64,000 bases of DNA from NCBI GenBank assembly GCA_001566965.1, contig LSNW01000014.1:124001-188000 (forward strand), written 5' to 3'. Both the position numbers and the translations under genes were made by a program. The notes below the pieces were generated by a model. That model saw nothing but the letters and a program-made list of their open reading frames with translations, ran no database searches and was not told the origin of the DNA. The stretch is from Methylothermaceae bacteria B42. Lineage in GTDB: Bacteria > Pseudomonadota > Gammaproteobacteria > Methylococcales > Methylothermaceae. Positions 18,910 through 27,994 of this stretch are shown here, one piece after another. Position 1 is the first letter of the stretch; the number at the start of each line of letters is the position of its first letter.

Positions 18910-20237
18910 CCATGACCCCCCGTGAAATCGTCCACGAACTGGACAAACACATTATCGGCCAAGCCGAAGCCAAGCGCGCCGTGGCCATTGCCTTGCGCAA
19001 CCGTTGGCGCCGCAGCCAGGTATCGCCGGAGTTACGCGAAGAAATCACCCCCAAAAATATCCTCATGATCGGCCCTACCGGCGTGGGCAAGACGGAAATC
19101 GCCCGCCGTCTGGCGCGCCTGGCCCATGCACCTTTCATTAAAGTAGAAGCCACCAAGTTTACCGAAGTCGGCTACGTGGGCCGGGATGTGGAATCCATCA
19201 TCCGCGACCTGGTGGAAGTGGCGGTGAAAATGACCCGCGAGGTGGAAATGGAAAAAGTCCGCGCCCGCGCCGAAAAGGCAGCGGAAGAGCGGGTTTTGGA
19301 TGTGCTGGTGCCACCGCCCAGCAGTTGGTCGGAACAGGCAGCGGAGGAAAAAGATTCCGCCGCCCGCCAGCGGTTCCGGGAAAAACTGCGCGCCGGGCAA
19401 CTGGATGATATGGAAATCGAGATCGAAGTCCAGGCCACCCCCATCGGCGTGGAAATCATGGCCCCGCCGGGCATGGAGGAAATGACCAGCCAGCTCCAAA
19501 GCATGTTCCAGAATCTGGCGCCCGGCCGCACCAAGAAGCGCAAGCTGCGGATCAAGGATGCGCTCGAAGTGCTGAGGGAAGAGGAAGCCGCCAAGATGAT
19601 CAATGAAGAAGATATCAAACTGCGGGCGGTGGAATCGGTGGAGCAGCACGGTATCGTTTTCCTCGATGAAATTGACAAAATTTGCCGCCGCACCGACATG
19701 AGCAGTTCCGGCGCCGACGTTTCCCGGGAAGGAGTGCAGCGCGATCTGCTGCCGTTGGTGGAAGGCAGCACCGTCGGTACCAAATATGGCATGATCCGCA
19801 CCGATCATATTTTGTTCATCGCCTCCGGCGCGTTTCATCTGGCCAAGCCATCGGACTTGATTCCCGAGTTGCAAGGCCGTTTCCCCATCCGGGTGGAATT
19901 GGATGCGCTGTCGGTGGAAGATTTCATCCGCATTCTCACCGAACCCGATGCGTCATTGACCGAACAATACAAGGCGCTACTCAAGACCGAAGGTGTGGAA
20001 CTGGAATTTACCAATGATGGCCTGGCCCGGATTGCGGAAATCGCCTGGCAGGTGAATGAAACCACGGAAAATATCGGCGCCCGCCGTTTGCATACGGTGC
20101 TGGAAAGGTTGCTGGAGGACGTGGCTTTTGAAGCATCCGACATGGCGGGGCAAACGGTTCGCATCGATGCCGCTTATGTGGACGCCCATTTGGGTGAATT
20201 GGCGCAGGATGAAGATTTGAGCCGGTATATTTTGTAA
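18906..20237 (+). CDS. hslU: ATP-dependent protease ATPase subunit HslU (ClpY)
   Basis: This AAA+ unfoldase delivers substrates to HslV. The 443 residues show [15 protein letters not shown] at the start, Walker [10 protein letters not shown] (56-64), the pore motif GYVGRDVES near 91-99, a long intermediate domain rich in charged helices (about 110-230), Walker B IVFLDEID near 250-257, sensor and arginine-finger blocks ([18 protein letters not shown]) and the C-terminal DEDLSRYIL tail that inserts into HslV. It is translationally coupled to hslV. Six base pairs separate it from the following DUF971 gene, so the transcript probably continues into the ubiquinone genes. Confidence 0.97.
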   Translation: MTMTPREIVHELDKHIIGQAEAKRAVAIALRNRWRRSQVSPELREEITPKNILMIGPTGVGKTEIARRLARLAHAPFIKVEATKFTEVGYVGRDVESIIRDLVEVAVKMTREVEMEKVRARAEKAAEERVLDVLVPPPSSWSEQAAEEKDSAARQRFREKLRAGQLDDMEIEIEVQATPIGVEIMAPPGMEEMTSQLQSMFQNLAPGRTKKRKLRIKDALEVLREEEAAKMINEEDIKLRAVESVEQHGIVFLDEIDKICRRTDMSSSGADVSREGVQRDLLPLVEGSTVGTKYGMIRTDHILFIASGAFHLAKPSDLIPELQGRFPIRVELDALSVEDFIRILTEPDASLTEQYKALLKTEGVELEFTNDGLARIAEIAWQVNETTENIGARRLHTVLERLLEDVAFEASDMAGQTVRIDAAYVDAHLGELAQDEDLSRYIL

Positions 20238-20246
20238 AGCGTATTG

Positions 20247-20567
20247 ATGCCAACGCCGACGGAAATCAAACTCCACCGCCAATCCAGAGTGCTGGAAGTG
20301 AGCTTCGACGATGGCGCCCGGTTCCAATTGCCTTGTGACTATTTGAGAATCCATTCGCCAGCCGCGGGTGAAGATAATGTCACTGGCAAACAAGGCGTGA
20401 CCATCAATCACATCGAGCCGGTAGGCAACTACGCGGTCAAATTATCTTTCAGCGACGGCCATGACACCGGTTTTTATACCTGGGAATGGTTGTACAAGCT
20501 GGGGCTGCGCTGGCGGGAGCAGGCTGACAAACCGGTCAATGCCGGAGGGGAAAATCACAATGACTGA
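20247..20567 (+). CDS. DUF971 (gamma-butyrobetaine hydroxylase-like N-terminal) protein
   Basis: The 106-residue protein starts at the ATG at 20247; the in-frame TTG three bases earlier is unlikely. The fold signature [33 protein letters not shown], then [37 protein letters not shown], matches DUF971 proteins, the stand-alone equivalent of the small N-terminal domain of gamma-butyrobetaine hydroxylase. The biochemical role is not established. The gene commonly lies between hslU and ubiE in gammaproteobacteria, as here. Its end overlaps the ubiE start by 8 bp. Confidence 0.9.
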   Translation: MPTPTEIKLHRQSRVLEVSFDDGARFQLPCDYLRIHSPAAGEDNVTGKQGVTINHIEPVGNYAVKLSFSDGHDTGFYTWEWLYKLGLRWREQADKPVNAGGENHND

Positions 20568-21318
20568 CAACAACCGCGACTCAACCACCCATTTCGGCTT
20601 CCGCCAGGTGCCAGTGCGGGAAAAGGCCAGGCTCGTGCGAAACGTGTTCGACTCGGTGGCCGACCAGTACGACCTGATGAACGATATGATGTCATTCGGC
20701 ATCCACCGGTTGTGGAAGCGTTTGACGATTCATTTAAGCAATGTCAAATACGGCGAGCGAGTGCTGGATCTGGCGGGCGGCACCGGGGATTTGACTCGCT
20801 TGTTTCATCCCAGGGTCGGGGACAAAGGAGAGGTGGTGTTGGCTGATATCAATGCCGCGATGCTCCGGCGGGGCCGGGACCGGCTGGTGGACGAGGGGCG
20901 GGTCAAGGGAATTCGTTATGCGCAGGTGGACGCCCAGTACCTGCCTTTCGAAGATGAAAGCTTTGATTGCATCACCATCGCCTTTGGCCTGCGCAATGTC
21001 ACCGACAAAGACAAGGCCCTGCGATCCATGTTCCGGGTGCTCAAACCCGGTGGTCGCCTGCTGGTGCTGGAATTTTCCAAGCCTGTCAATGAGCTGTTCA
21101 GCAAGTTCTATGACCTGTATTCCTTCAAGATGCTGCCGCTGATGGGGAAATTGATTGCCGGAGACCCCGACAGTTACCGTTATCTGGCCGAATCCATCCG
21201 CATGCATCCGGACCAGGACAAACTCAAGGGCATGATGGTGGCGGCGGGTTTCGAGCGGGTGGAATATTTCAATCTCACCCAAGGGGTGGTCGCCATTCAC
21301 CGGGGTTACAAACTGTAA
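20560..21318 (+). CDS. ubiE: Ubiquinone/menaquinone C-methyltransferase UbiE
   Basis: UbiE C-methylates the demethoxyubiquinol ring (and demethylmenaquinol where present). The start at 20560 (252 residues) is fixed by a strong GGAGGGG site about 10 bp upstream and by conservation starting at THFGFRQV. An upstream ATG at 20461 would add 33 residues that are really the DUF971 frame-shifted region. Motifs are [25 protein letters not shown] (29-53), the SAM loop [11 protein letters not shown] (68-78), [12 protein letters not shown] and LEFSKP near the end of the core, and the C-terminal [12 protein letters not shown]. ubiJ begins on the base after its stop codon, and ubiB follows after a repeat-bearing gap. 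Confidence 0.96.
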   Translation: MTDNNRDSTTHFGFRQVPVREKARLVRNVFDSVADQYDLMNDMMSFGIHRLWKRLTIHLSNVKYGERVLDLAGGTGDLTRLFHPRVGDKGEVVLADINAAMLRRGRDRLVDEGRVKGIRYAQVDAQYLPFEDESFDCITIAFGLRNVTDKDKALRSMFRVLKPGGRLLVLEFSKPVNELFSKFYDLYSFKMLPLMGKLIAGDPDSYRYLAESIRMHPDQDKLKGMMVAAGFERVEYFNLTQGVVAIHRGYKL

Positions 21319-21939
21319 ATGCTGGCACAGGCACTGTTATCCGACGCCTTCGAAGTTGCCATCGCCCAATTGCTGGCGTTGGACCACGATCGGGAACGCT
21401 GGTTGTCGCCGTTGGCGGGCAAGGTCATTGGGGTGCGGCTTGAACCGCCAGGGATAGAGTTTTTCTTCAGTCCCACCACGGAGACGGTTTTGATTCTGGA
21501 AACTTCGGAAAGGATGCCGGATACCCGTTTGATTGGTCCTCCCCTGGCGTTTTTGCGCATGGTGGCCAGTGATCATCCCAAGTCCGAACTGTTTGACGGC
21601 GGCATTCGTATCGAAGGGGATATCGATGTCGCCCGTCAATTACAAAATTTGCTCCACCATTTGGATTTCGATTGGGAGGGGTGGTTGGCGCAATTTACGG
21701 GAGAAACGGCGGCCAGGCAGGCGGGGGACTGGATGCGAGCGTTTTCCCGCTGGCATCGGTATGCCTGGCGTGCCTTTCAGGATAATTTGAGTGAGTTCCT
21801 GCAGGAAGAAACCCGTGCCTTGCCCGCCCCACTGGAAGCGGAAGATCTGTATCGCCGGATTGGCCATCTGCGCGATGACGTGGACCGATTGGAAGCCCGG
21901 TTGAAACGCCTGAATCAAGCCTTGGATCCAATCCAATAA
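21319..21939 (+). CDS. ubiJ: Ubiquinone biosynthesis accessory factor UbiJ
   Basis: The 206-residue protein starts immediately after the ubiE stop codon. UbiJ is a soluble lipid-binding scaffold of the aerobic ubiquinone complex. The N-terminal SCP2-like domain (about 15-110) shows LAGKVIGVRLEPPGIEFFFSP and the FDGGIRIEGDIDVARQLQNLL block, followed by DWEGWLAQFTGETAARQAGD, which is highly characteristic. The C-terminus (about 170-205) is a coiled coil (LYRRIGHLRDDVDRLEARLKRL). The order ubiE-ubiJ-ubiB is the standard gammaproteobacterial arrangement. Confidence 0.93.
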   Translation: MLAQALLSDAFEVAIAQLLALDHDRERWLSPLAGKVIGVRLEPPGIEFFFSPTTETVLILETSERMPDTRLIGPPLAFLRMVASDHPKSELFDGGIRIEGDIDVARQLQNLLHHLDFDWEGWLAQFTGETAARQAGDWMRAFSRWHRYAWRAFQDNLSEFLQEETRALPAPLEAEDLYRRIGHLRDDVDRLEARLKRLNQALDPIQ

Positions 21940-22066
21940 ATGTCCCCGAATGGCTTATCCTAATTCCTTGAAAGCTTGGACGCGGCGGGCTAGTTTGAGC
22001 GCAACACGTAAATCAATGCCATTCCTCCACCGCCGCATTCGTTTATTATTTCACTTTATGCCGAAA

Positions 22067-22171
22067 AGGCGTTCCAGCCTTCCATCTGCGGGTGTTGGCG
22101 GCCTGGATGGCCGCCATCAAGCCCCCAAGGATGGGTTTACGGCGTCCCACAGATGGAAGGCTGGAACGCCT
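22067..22171 (+). repeat. 105-bp palindromic repeat element, copy 1
   Basis: The element has perfect 22-bp inverted arms (22067-22088 and 22150-22171, left arm starting AGGCGTTCCAGCC). Inside is a second small hairpin, GGCGGCC-TGGAT-GGCCGCC, and a GGATGGGTTTACGGCGT segment. It lies in the gap between ubiJ and ubiB. A second copy of the same length and orientation is at 40711-40815. The fold-back structure and spread suggest a REP/BIME-like or non-autonomous mobile element. It contains no gene; the short open frame running across it is not credible. Confidence 0.9.
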
Positions 22172-22244
22172 AACCTAGTTAATCGATATATACCGTCAGA
22201 TCTGTTCCTGCCTGTCCATTTGATTAGCACCCTGGAGCACTTGA

Positions 22245-23888
22245 ATGTTTTCCCTTAAGCTCCTTTGGCGTTTGCTGCGCATCCAGCAGATTTTCCTGCG
22301 CCACGGGCTGGATGAATTGGTGTTGGCGATTCCGCTGTTTCGCCCCTTGCGTTTTCTGCGTTGGTTCTCTCCCAACATTTGGCTGGCCCGCCACAATGCG
22401 TCCCGGGGGCAGAGAATCCGGGAAGCGCTTGAGGATTTGGGGCCTATCTATGTCAAATTCGGTCAGGCGGTGTCCACCCGCCGAGATCTCCTTCCCGACG
22501 ATATTGCCGATGAATTGGCGAAGCTCCAGGACCGCGTGCCCCCGTTTTCAGGGTCTGAGGCGCGAAAAATCGTCGAATCCGAACTTGGGCAACCAATAGA
22601 TCAGATTTTTGCGGCGTTTGATGAAACCCCGCTGGCTTCCGCTTCCATCGCCCAGGTTCATCCCGCCAGACTAAAAGATGGCAGCGAGGTCGTGGTCAAG
22701 GTGCTGCGTCCCAACGTAGAATCCAGGATTCGTGAGGATGTGGCATTGATGTTTGCGTTTGCCCGGATGCTACAGCGATTTGCCAAAGAAGCGCGAAGGT
22801 TACGGCCGGTGGAGGTGGTGGCGGAATTTGAAAAAACCATCCTGGACGAACTGGATCTGGTGCGGGAGGCGGGTAACGCGGCGGAACTGCGGCGTCATTT
22901 CCAGGATTCGGACATTCTTTATGTCCCCAAGGTTTATTTCGACTGGACCCGCCCGAAAGTCCTGGTATTGGAGAGAATCCACGGCATTCCCGTCACCCAT
23001 CGGGCAGAACTGGAAGCCGCTGATATCAATTTGAAGCTGCTGGCAGAACGGGGAGTGGAGATATTTTTCACCCAGGTTTTCCGCGATAATTTTTTCCACG
23101 CCGACATGCATCCGGGCAACATCTTTGTCGATCCCCGCTATGAGGCCCGCTATATGGCGGTGGATTTTGGTATTGTAGCCAGTTTGTCCCAGGCCGATCA
23201 ATATTATCTGGCGGAAAACCTGCTGGCTTTTTTCAACCGGGATTACCGGGGGGTGGCGGAGATGCACGTGGCTTCGGGTTGGGTGCCTCCGCACACCCGG
23301 GTGGAAGAATTCGAAGGCGCGATCCGGGCAGTGTGCGAGCCGATTTTCGCCAAGCCCTTGGGGGAAATTTCCTACGGCCAATTGTTGTTGCGTCTTTTCC
23401 AGACCGCCCGCCGGTTTGAGATGGAAGTCCAGCCCCAGTTAGTTTTGTTGCAAAAAACCTTGCTCCAAATTGAAGGCCTTGGCCGTCAGCTCTATCCGCA
23501 ACTGGATTTGTGGCAGACCGCCAAGCCTTTTTTAGAGGAATGGTTCAAAAACCGGGTGCATCCCCGGGCCCTTTACAACAAAGCCAAAGCGCAAGTGCCG
23601 GAACTGGCGGAGCAACTACCGGAAATTCCCGGCTACGTTTTTCGTCTCCTACACGACGCCAGCCGGGGAAATTTGAAAGTCCGTTGGCAATCAGAAGAGT
23701 TAAAGGATTTGCGCCGACAAATGCAACGGAATCACCGGCGCACGGTAGCTTCAGTGGGGGGAGGGGCGATGTTGATCAGCGCCAGTCTGTTGATGAGTCA
23801 AGGGCTGATGATGCCTTTGACTTGGGGGTTGGCGGGTTTCGGCGGGTTATTGTTGGCAGGCGCTTATTGGGGATCCGGCCCGGACTGA
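22245..23888 (+). CDS. ubiB: UbiB, atypical protein kinase-like ubiquinone biosynthesis factor
   Basis: UbiB is a membrane-anchored ADCK/ABC1-type ATPase needed for ubiquinone synthesis. The 547 residues hold the KxGQ motif (KFGQ, 71-74) in [16 protein letters not shown], the Ala-rich nucleotide loop ASASIAQVH near 131-139, the invariant Lys in VVVKVLRP near 149-156, HADMHPGN near 285-292 and the metal-binding DFG in VDFGIV near 305-310. Two hydrophobic C-terminal segments (about 502-520 and 525-543) anchor it in the inner membrane. Its 3' end overlaps the convergent gene on the minus strand by 25 bp. Confidence 0.97.
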   Translation: MFSLKLLWRLLRIQQIFLRHGLDELVLAIPLFRPLRFLRWFSPNIWLARHNASRGQRIREALEDLGPIYVKFGQAVSTRRDLLPDDIADELAKLQDRVPPFSGSEARKIVESELGQPIDQIFAAFDETPLASASIAQVHPARLKDGSEVVVKVLRPNVESRIREDVALMFAFARMLQRFAKEARRLRPVEVVAEFEKTILDELDLVREAGNAAELRRHFQDSDILYVPKVYFDWTRPKVLVLERIHGIPVTHRAELEAADINLKLLAERGVEIFFTQVFRDNFFHADMHPGNIFVDPRYEARYMAVDFGIVASLSQADQYYLAENLLAFFNRDYRGVAEMHVASGWVPPHTRVEEFEGAIRAVCEPIFAKPLGEISYGQLLLRLFQTARRFEMEVQPQLVLLQKTLLQIEGLGRQLYPQLDLWQTAKPFLEEWFKNRVHPRALYNKAKAQVPELAEQLPEIPGYVFRLLHDASRGNLKVRWQSEELKDLRRQMQRNHRRTVASVGGGAMLISASLLMSQGLMMPLTWGLAGFGGLLLAGAYWGSGPD

Positions 23889-24664
23889 TCTTTGTGTTTA
23901 TCCGCCACTAAAATGTTATCTGCCTCTGCCTCTGCCTCTGCCTCTGCCTCTGCCTCTGCCTCTGCCTCTGCCTCTTGCACAGGTTCCGTGCTTATCGTGT
24001 CTTCGTCGCCAGCAGAAGTATCTTGATCCCCGGATTCTTCATCGTCTTCGGTGTCAGATAAAATAACTAACTCATCATCCTCTAACACGCCCTGGGTTGT
24101 ATCTTCCGCTAATGCTTCCTGAAGCGAATCACTAGATACCTGGACGGCATCCTCGGCTGGGGCATCGGACAATACCGTCGGCCCTTCGTTATTCTCGGAA
24201 AGAGGGTCCTCTTCGTCGGGGGGAGCAATTTGAATTTCTTCTGTTGGGGCCGTTTCCCGTGGCTCTGGTTGAGATTCCTCTTCAGCAGGCGCGGTGGGAT
24301 TCATCTGCGCGGTGGAGGCTAACCTTTCATCTATCAGGCTATGTAAATGCCTGACTAAATCCAGCAGCCCTTGGGTCCCTGGGTTGAGTTGCCAGATAAG
24401 GAATTCGCGCCAATATTTTTTTTCCGATTCCAACCAGGCATTGACCAGTAGGAGAGCGTCTTCTTCACTAAGATGATGATGTTCTTTGAGCCACTGGTGG
24501 TAGATCTCGCTGCGCTGAATTTCTGCCTTTTCCAGAGTTTCCAAAAGCTGCGCCATGTTTTTGGCGTGATTTTTCCGCCTGCGCCAAACAGACAGCCCCC
24601 AAAGCAGACTGATGGTGGCGGTGGTCAAAAACAACTCAATCCCCAAAAGCCACCAGATATTCAT
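23864..24664 (-). CDS. Membrane-anchored acidic protein with an Ala-Glu repeat tail
   Basis: I do not recognise the family of this 266-residue protein. Residues 1-27 are a hydrophobic anchor ([21 protein letters not shown]) followed by a basic WRRRKNHAK stop. Residues 30-115 form a helical domain with [19 protein letters not shown] and [15 protein letters not shown]. The C-terminal half is extremely acidic and low in complexity (Glu, Asp, Pro, Ser) and ends in an Ala-Glu tract encoded by a TGCCTC hexamer array. It is the third gene of an operon with a coiled-coil protein and a VWA protein; the gap to the gene before it is 2 bp. The likely place is the cytoplasmic face of the inner membrane. 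The convergent end overlaps ubiB. Confidence 0.8.
   Translation of the reverse strand: MNIWWLLGIELFLTTATISLLWGLSVWRRRKNHAKNMAQLLETLEKAEIQRSEIYHQWLKEHHHLSEEDALLLVNAWLESEKKYWREFLIWQLNPGTQGLLDLVRHLHSLIDERLASTAQMNPTAPAEEESQPEPRETAPTEEIQIAPPDEEDPLSENNEGPTVLSDAPAEDAVQVSSDSLQEALAEDTTQGVLEDDELVILSDTEDDEESGDQDTSAGDEDTISTEPVQEAEAEAEAEAEAEAEAEADNILVADKHKDQSGPDPQ
23921..23974. repeat. Perfect hexanucleotide tandem repeat (9 units)
   Basis: Nine uninterrupted copies of TGCCTC on the plus strand encode the alternating Ala-Glu tail of the minus-strand acidic protein. The unit is two codons long, so copy-number changes would lengthen or shorten the tail without breaking the frame. Such arrays are prone to slippage. 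Confidence 0.97.
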
Positions 24665-24666
24665 GG

Positions 24667-25332
24667 TCAGGACTCTTCTTCCATGGTGATAATAATTTCG
24701 TCATCGTCGAGCTGTTGTATCTTATTAATCCGGCGCTCATTGTCTTTCAGGGTTTGCAGGATTTTGCTGCGGCTGGCTTCCAGCGCTTCCTTGGATTTAC
24801 CGCCGCCAAACATGTTGGTATATTCGGAAGAAACCCGGTCGATGGTTTCCATGGCTATTTCCAATTGTTTGGCCAGTTGCTCGCTTTCCGCTTGGAGGCG
24901 TTTGATTTCGTCCTGGGCCTGTTGGAGTTCTCCAGACAAATCAGGCACCGGTTGCGGCAAATCTTTTAGGAGGTCGAGATAGGGCTGGGACAGATCCTTG
25001 ATTCGTTGCTGTATTTTCCCCAACAACTTGACGTCACGGTCAAGGAACAATCTGAAGATTTGCTGATAGAGGGCTTTTTCATGCTGCTTGATTTCTTCCA
25101 ACAGAGTTTCTAACTGATCGGGGGCTAGATGGCCGATTTCATTGAGAATATCCGACAATTCCTGTACCCGGTCATTCTCTACTTTCCGGAGCCGGTTGAT
25201 TAGTTTGCCCACGGCATCCCTTTCCTGGTTTTTGCGGCGGGAAAAAATAATCAGGAGCACGCTGGAAAAAAGAGAAAATCCAATCAGCGCTTCCAGAACA
25301 AAAACAATCGCTAAAGAATCCAAAGGCACCAT
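24667..25332 (-). CDS. Membrane-anchored coiled-coil protein of the VWA operon
   Basis: The family is not recognised. The 221 residues begin with a hydrophobic segment (about 6-30: LAIVFVLEALIGFSLFSSVLLII) and a basic stop (FSRRKNQER). Residues 35-110 and 130-170 are heptad-rich helices (LINRLRKVENDRVQELSDIL, LQQAQDEIKRLQAESEQLAKQLE), so a long coiled coil is likely. A Gly patch (MFGGGKSKEAL) follows and the end is acidic (DDDEIIITMEEES). It lies between the VWA gene (34 bp gap) and the acidic-tail gene (2 bp gap), so the three probably form one envelope complex. A structural or tethering role is inference. Confidence 0.8.
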   Translation of the reverse strand: MVPLDSLAIVFVLEALIGFSLFSSVLLIIFSRRKNQERDAVGKLINRLRKVENDRVQELSDILNEIGHLAPDQLETLLEEIKQHEKALYQQIFRLFLDRDVKLLGKIQQRIKDLSQPYLDLLKDLPQPVPDLSGELQQAQDEIKRLQAESEQLAKQLEIAMETIDRVSSEYTNMFGGGKSKEALEASRSKILQTLKDNERRINKIQQLDDDEIIITMEEES

Positions 25333-25366
25333 AATTAGTTGTATTTCCTGAAATTATTGAACATTT

Positions 25367-27094
25367 TTAAGCCAGGCGGCTGAGTAACTTTTCCTGCTGT
25401 TCCTGGGCGCGTTTTTGGCTCCAGCGCCAACCAAAGAATCCGGCAATTCCCAAGACCAGATTGAGTCCCGCAGCAATCAAGCCGGTGAGCAGCCAATTGG
25501 TTTCGGAGGCATCGGCTTCTTCTAATGCTTCCAAATCTTCCTCGAGTTCTTCTTCGGCGTCACCAGCGGCTTCCTCGTCATCTTCGAACAGGGATGGATC
25601 GATGGTGACAGGTTTTAATACCGGAGTCAGCGTTTGCCCCTGAACGCTTTTTGCCTGGATATCAAAATTGACTATCAGCGTTTGATGGCCTTTGGGCTTT
25701 TTCATTTTCAGCACCCAACCGCCGTCCGGCGCTTGGATAAAGTCAGTCTCCAGAGTGTGGCCCTGGTCATCGGCAATCAGGGCCTTTGCCCGAAAAGAAC
25801 CCGGATCAATCACATTGATATCGGGCGTGAGGTGGATTTGCACTGGCATTTCAGAATCTTCTTCCACGGTAACTTCTGACTGGACCGGGGTGGCGATGAT
25901 TTCTACGCTTTGGGTCCACTGGCGCTGGAAGGTGTTGCCATCGGCGGTGAGGATCAGTTCGTAAGTGCCCGGTGAGAGCTCGTCTTTCAACCGTTGCCGG
26001 AATACCCCTGTTTGTTCTGGATCCGGTTGCAAGAGCCAGGTATTTTCTGACTCGCCTTGCTGTTTGAGCTCGAAGTTCACCAATTTAAGGAAGTTTTTTC
26101 GGGTGATGCGCTTTTCATGTTCGGTCAATTCGGCGGAAACGGTGAGGGTTTCCCCGAGGCTGAAATAATGGGGAACAGGCTGTACCTTGAGTTTGAGGTC
26201 GGTGACAATCATGACTTGATTGTCCGGATCCACATCGGCCACCAGTTGCCATTGTCCTGGCATGGGTTGAGCCACGGTAATCAAATCGTAAGTTGGTTCG
26301 TGGCGCCAGCGAACCGAATCGGGATACTGATCATAATTCCAGCGGCTGCCATCGGGTTTGACCAATTCCGTCGCCGGACTGCCTTCCTTGCGGAAGACCA
26401 GCAACGTGAATTCCTTGACGCTGAGATCCACGGTAAAGCTGTTGTTATTCAGGGGTAAACCATCGCGCGGTACCGCTTTTTTAAAGATTTTCACGAACAG
26501 GCGTTGCAGTTCTTCGGCGGAATCGGCGGTTTCGCTCCAGCCATCGGTAGCCAGAGAAAGGCGTTTAAGTAAAGCGTGATCAGCCTGGTCGGAGAGAGCA
26601 ATAGTATAAATATGAGCGCCCATTTGTTGCAGCCTGGGCAACAACTCTTTTTCAATCCTGGCTTTGGAAGCGGCATTGAGTGCCGGATTCTTGGCCACGT
26701 CCACCATGCCATCGGTCAAGAGCAAGATGTTGCGCTGATTTTTCTTATCCCCGTCTTGCCAGTCTTTTGAGACGGTTTGCAAGGCTTTTTCGATGTCGGT
26801 AAACAAGCCTCGCGAATGAATTTTGCTGCTGGATTTCAGCGCCTTTTTTCGCCAAGGCTCATCCACTGAAGCCAAGGGAACCAAGGTTTTGGTGTCCTCG
26901 GCAAACAACCAAACCCCGGCCTGGGTTTCCGGCGGGAGCAATTCGAGCAACAGCCTGAGCGCTGGAATACGCAAATTGTGGGGGTCGGTCTTCTTCATGC
27001 TGCCGGAGACATCAATCAGAATCCGCATTTCATTGGCGGCAAGCGTGGTTTCGGCAATGGCCAGCAGACCTAGTAATAGGAGAAAAATACGCAC
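25367..27094 (-). CDS. Periplasmic VWA-domain protein with C-terminal membrane anchor
   Basis: The 575-residue protein has a signal peptide (1-19, MRIFLLLLGLLAIAETTLA) and a von Willebrand factor A domain (about 23-200). The MIDAS is complete: DVSGSMK (28-34), a central Thr in RGLFTDIEKAL and an Asp in LLTDGMVD. A beta-rich region with Ig-like strands follows (about 215-510). An acidic linker (EDDEEAAGDAEEELEEDLE) leads to a transmembrane helix (about 538-560) and a basic cytoplasmic tail (WRWSQKRAQEQQ). It resembles the gammaproteobacterial family TIGR03503, whose function is unknown. It is the first gene of a three-gene operon. The metal-dependent ligand is not known. Confidence 0.82.
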   Translation of the reverse strand: MRIFLLLLGLLAIAETTLAANEMRILIDVSGSMKKTDPHNLRIPALRLLLELLPPETQAGVWLFAEDTKTLVPLASVDEPWRKKALKSSSKIHSRGLFTDIEKALQTVSKDWQDGDKKNQRNILLLTDGMVDVAKNPALNAASKARIEKELLPRLQQMGAHIYTIALSDQADHALLKRLSLATDGWSETADSAEELQRLFVKIFKKAVPRDGLPLNNNSFTVDLSVKEFTLLVFRKEGSPATELVKPDGSRWNYDQYPDSVRWRHEPTYDLITVAQPMPGQWQLVADVDPDNQVMIVTDLKLKVQPVPHYFSLGETLTVSAELTEHEKRITRKNFLKLVNFELKQQGESENTWLLQPDPEQTGVFRQRLKDELSPGTYELILTADGNTFQRQWTQSVEIIATPVQSEVTVEEDSEMPVQIHLTPDINVIDPGSFRAKALIADDQGHTLETDFIQAPDGGWVLKMKKPKGHQTLIVNFDIQAKSVQGQTLTPVLKPVTIDPSLFEDDEEAAGDAEEELEEDLEALEEADASETNWLLTGLIAAGLNLVLGIAGFFGWRWSQKRAQEQQEKLLSRLA

Positions 27095-27162
27095 GAAATT
27101 TATCTATCCCTTTCAATTTGCCTTAGTCAGAAGGATAGACGAAATTTGCCAGGTAAAGGGTT

Positions 27163-27206
27163 GGGGATACATTCCATGCGCTAATTGGTGCGCAAAGCCC
27201 ACCTTA
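27163..27206. repeat. Decayed third copy of the 49-bp REP-like repeat
   Basis: The segment ATTCCATGCG, a short spacer and GGTGCGCAAAGCCCACC parallels the better copies at 28086-28134 and 46848-46896, but has several substitutions in both arms. It lies upstream of the VWA operon and the VapBC-type pair. Identity is by eye only. Confidence 0.6.
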
Positions 27207-27297
27207 CGGACTACGTTAATTCAATGCGAAGTTTGTGGAAAGGAGGGATGGCGCAGCTCAAGCTGATTTATTAATTTGCCTTTTTCGTAAAAATACC

Positions 27298-27340
27298 TTG
27301 CTTTAGGTGTCTATATGACTATAATCATGACCATGGTCAT
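27298..27340 (+). promoter_or_regulatory. Promoter and palindromic operator of the toxin-antitoxin pair
   Basis: TTGCTT (27298-27303), a 16-bp spacer and TATAAT (27320-27325) make a good sigma-70 promoter. Directly after the -10 box, 27327-27340 is a perfect 14-bp palindrome (ATGACCATGGTCAT) that would cover the transcription start. Antitoxins of this class usually repress their own operon through such a palindrome, so self-regulation is likely. Binding itself is inferred. Confidence 0.65.
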
Positions 27341-27357
27341 ATTGGTTGGATGGATTT

Positions 27358-27585
27358 ATGTTAAAGATCAAAGCCTCGGAATTTAAGGCCAAATGTTTAA
27401 ATCTCATGGATGTTGTCAATGAGACTCATGAAGAAATCGTCATTATCAAAAATGGCAAGCCGGTTTCCAAGTTGGTGCCTTATCAGACCAGGCCAACCTC
27501 GCTGTTTGGTTTGCACCGGAACCAGATTCGATCCCTTGACGATTTAATTGAGCCGGTGGCGGAGGTTTGGGAGGCAGATGAGTGA
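27358..27585 (+). CDS. Phd/YefM-family antitoxin
   Basis: The 75-residue product starts at the ATG at 27358; an upstream in-frame TTG at 27346 is less likely. MLKIKASEFKAKCLNLMDVV, then EEIVIIKNGKPVSKLVP, is the standard Phd/YefM DNA-binding and dimerisation half. The C-terminal tail (FGLHRNQIRSLDDLIEPVAEVWEADE) is the expected acidic, flexible toxin-wrapping part. Its stop overlaps the GTG start of the PIN toxin by 4 bp. Upstream lies a palindromic operator. The pairing of a Phd-like antitoxin with a PIN toxin is common. Confidence 0.88.
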   Translation: MLKIKASEFKAKCLNLMDVVNETHEEIVIIKNGKPVSKLVPYQTRPTSLFGLHRNQIRSLDDLIEPVAEVWEADE

Positions 27586-27983
27586 TTGTGTTGGACACCC
27601 ATGTACTGATTTGGCTGGATGAGGGCAGTTCCAGGTTAGGGAAAAAGGCCTTACAGGCCATCGACGCTGCTTTTCAGCAAGATACTTTGTTCGTTTCTGT
27701 CATCAGTTTTTGGGAAGTTGCCATGCTGGTGGAGAAAGGGCGCCTGGAAATGTCGGTCAGCGTAGATCAGTGGCGTAAAAGTTTGTTGGCGAATGGATTG
27801 CGGGAAATTGCGCTGAATGGCGATATGGCGGTTCAATCCGCGGGTTTGGAGGGATTTCACGGTGATCCAGCCGACCGGATGATTGTTGCAACCGCACTTT
27901 ACAAGAATGCCACACTTTGCACTGCCGATGGCGGAATTTTGCATTGGAAGCCATATTCCCAATGGCTGGATGCCAGCCAATAA
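27582..27983 (+). CDS. PIN-domain toxin, VapC type
   Basis: The product is 133 residues from a GTG start overlapping the antitoxin stop. PIN ribonuclease residues are visible: Asp5 in IVLDTHVLIWL, Glu45 in SFWEVAMLVEKGRL, Asp95 and Asp98 in FHGDPADRMIVATAL, and Asp115 in LCTADGGIL. Toxins of this class cleave tRNA or rRNA when released from the antitoxin. All acidic catalytic positions are present, so the toxin is probably functional. The gene is followed by a short perfect hairpin and by a REP-like repeat. Confidence 0.9.
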   Translation: MIVLDTHVLIWLDEGSSRLGKKALQAIDAAFQQDTLFVSVISFWEVAMLVEKGRLEMSVSVDQWRKSLLANGLREIALNGDMAVQSAGLEGFHGDPADRMIVATALYKNATLCTADGGILHWKPYSQWLDASQ

Positions 27984-27994
27984 CCCTGTCAAGC

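Noticed and set aside
19032-19874. 280-residue open frame antisense to hslU
   Set aside because: Phe/His/Gly-rich complement of hslU; no motif and no start signal.
21950-22258. 102-residue open frame between ubiJ and ubiB
   Set aside because: It runs through the 105-bp palindromic repeat and overlaps the ubiB start; the sequence looks random and there is no ribosome site.
23921-23974. Tandem array considered as a CRISPR or satellite
   Set aside because: A 6-bp unit without spacers, inside a coding frame; it is a simple hexanucleotide repeat.
27163-27206. Considered as an operator for the VWA operon
   Set aside because: The sequence matches the dispersed 49-bp repeat better than any gene-specific site.
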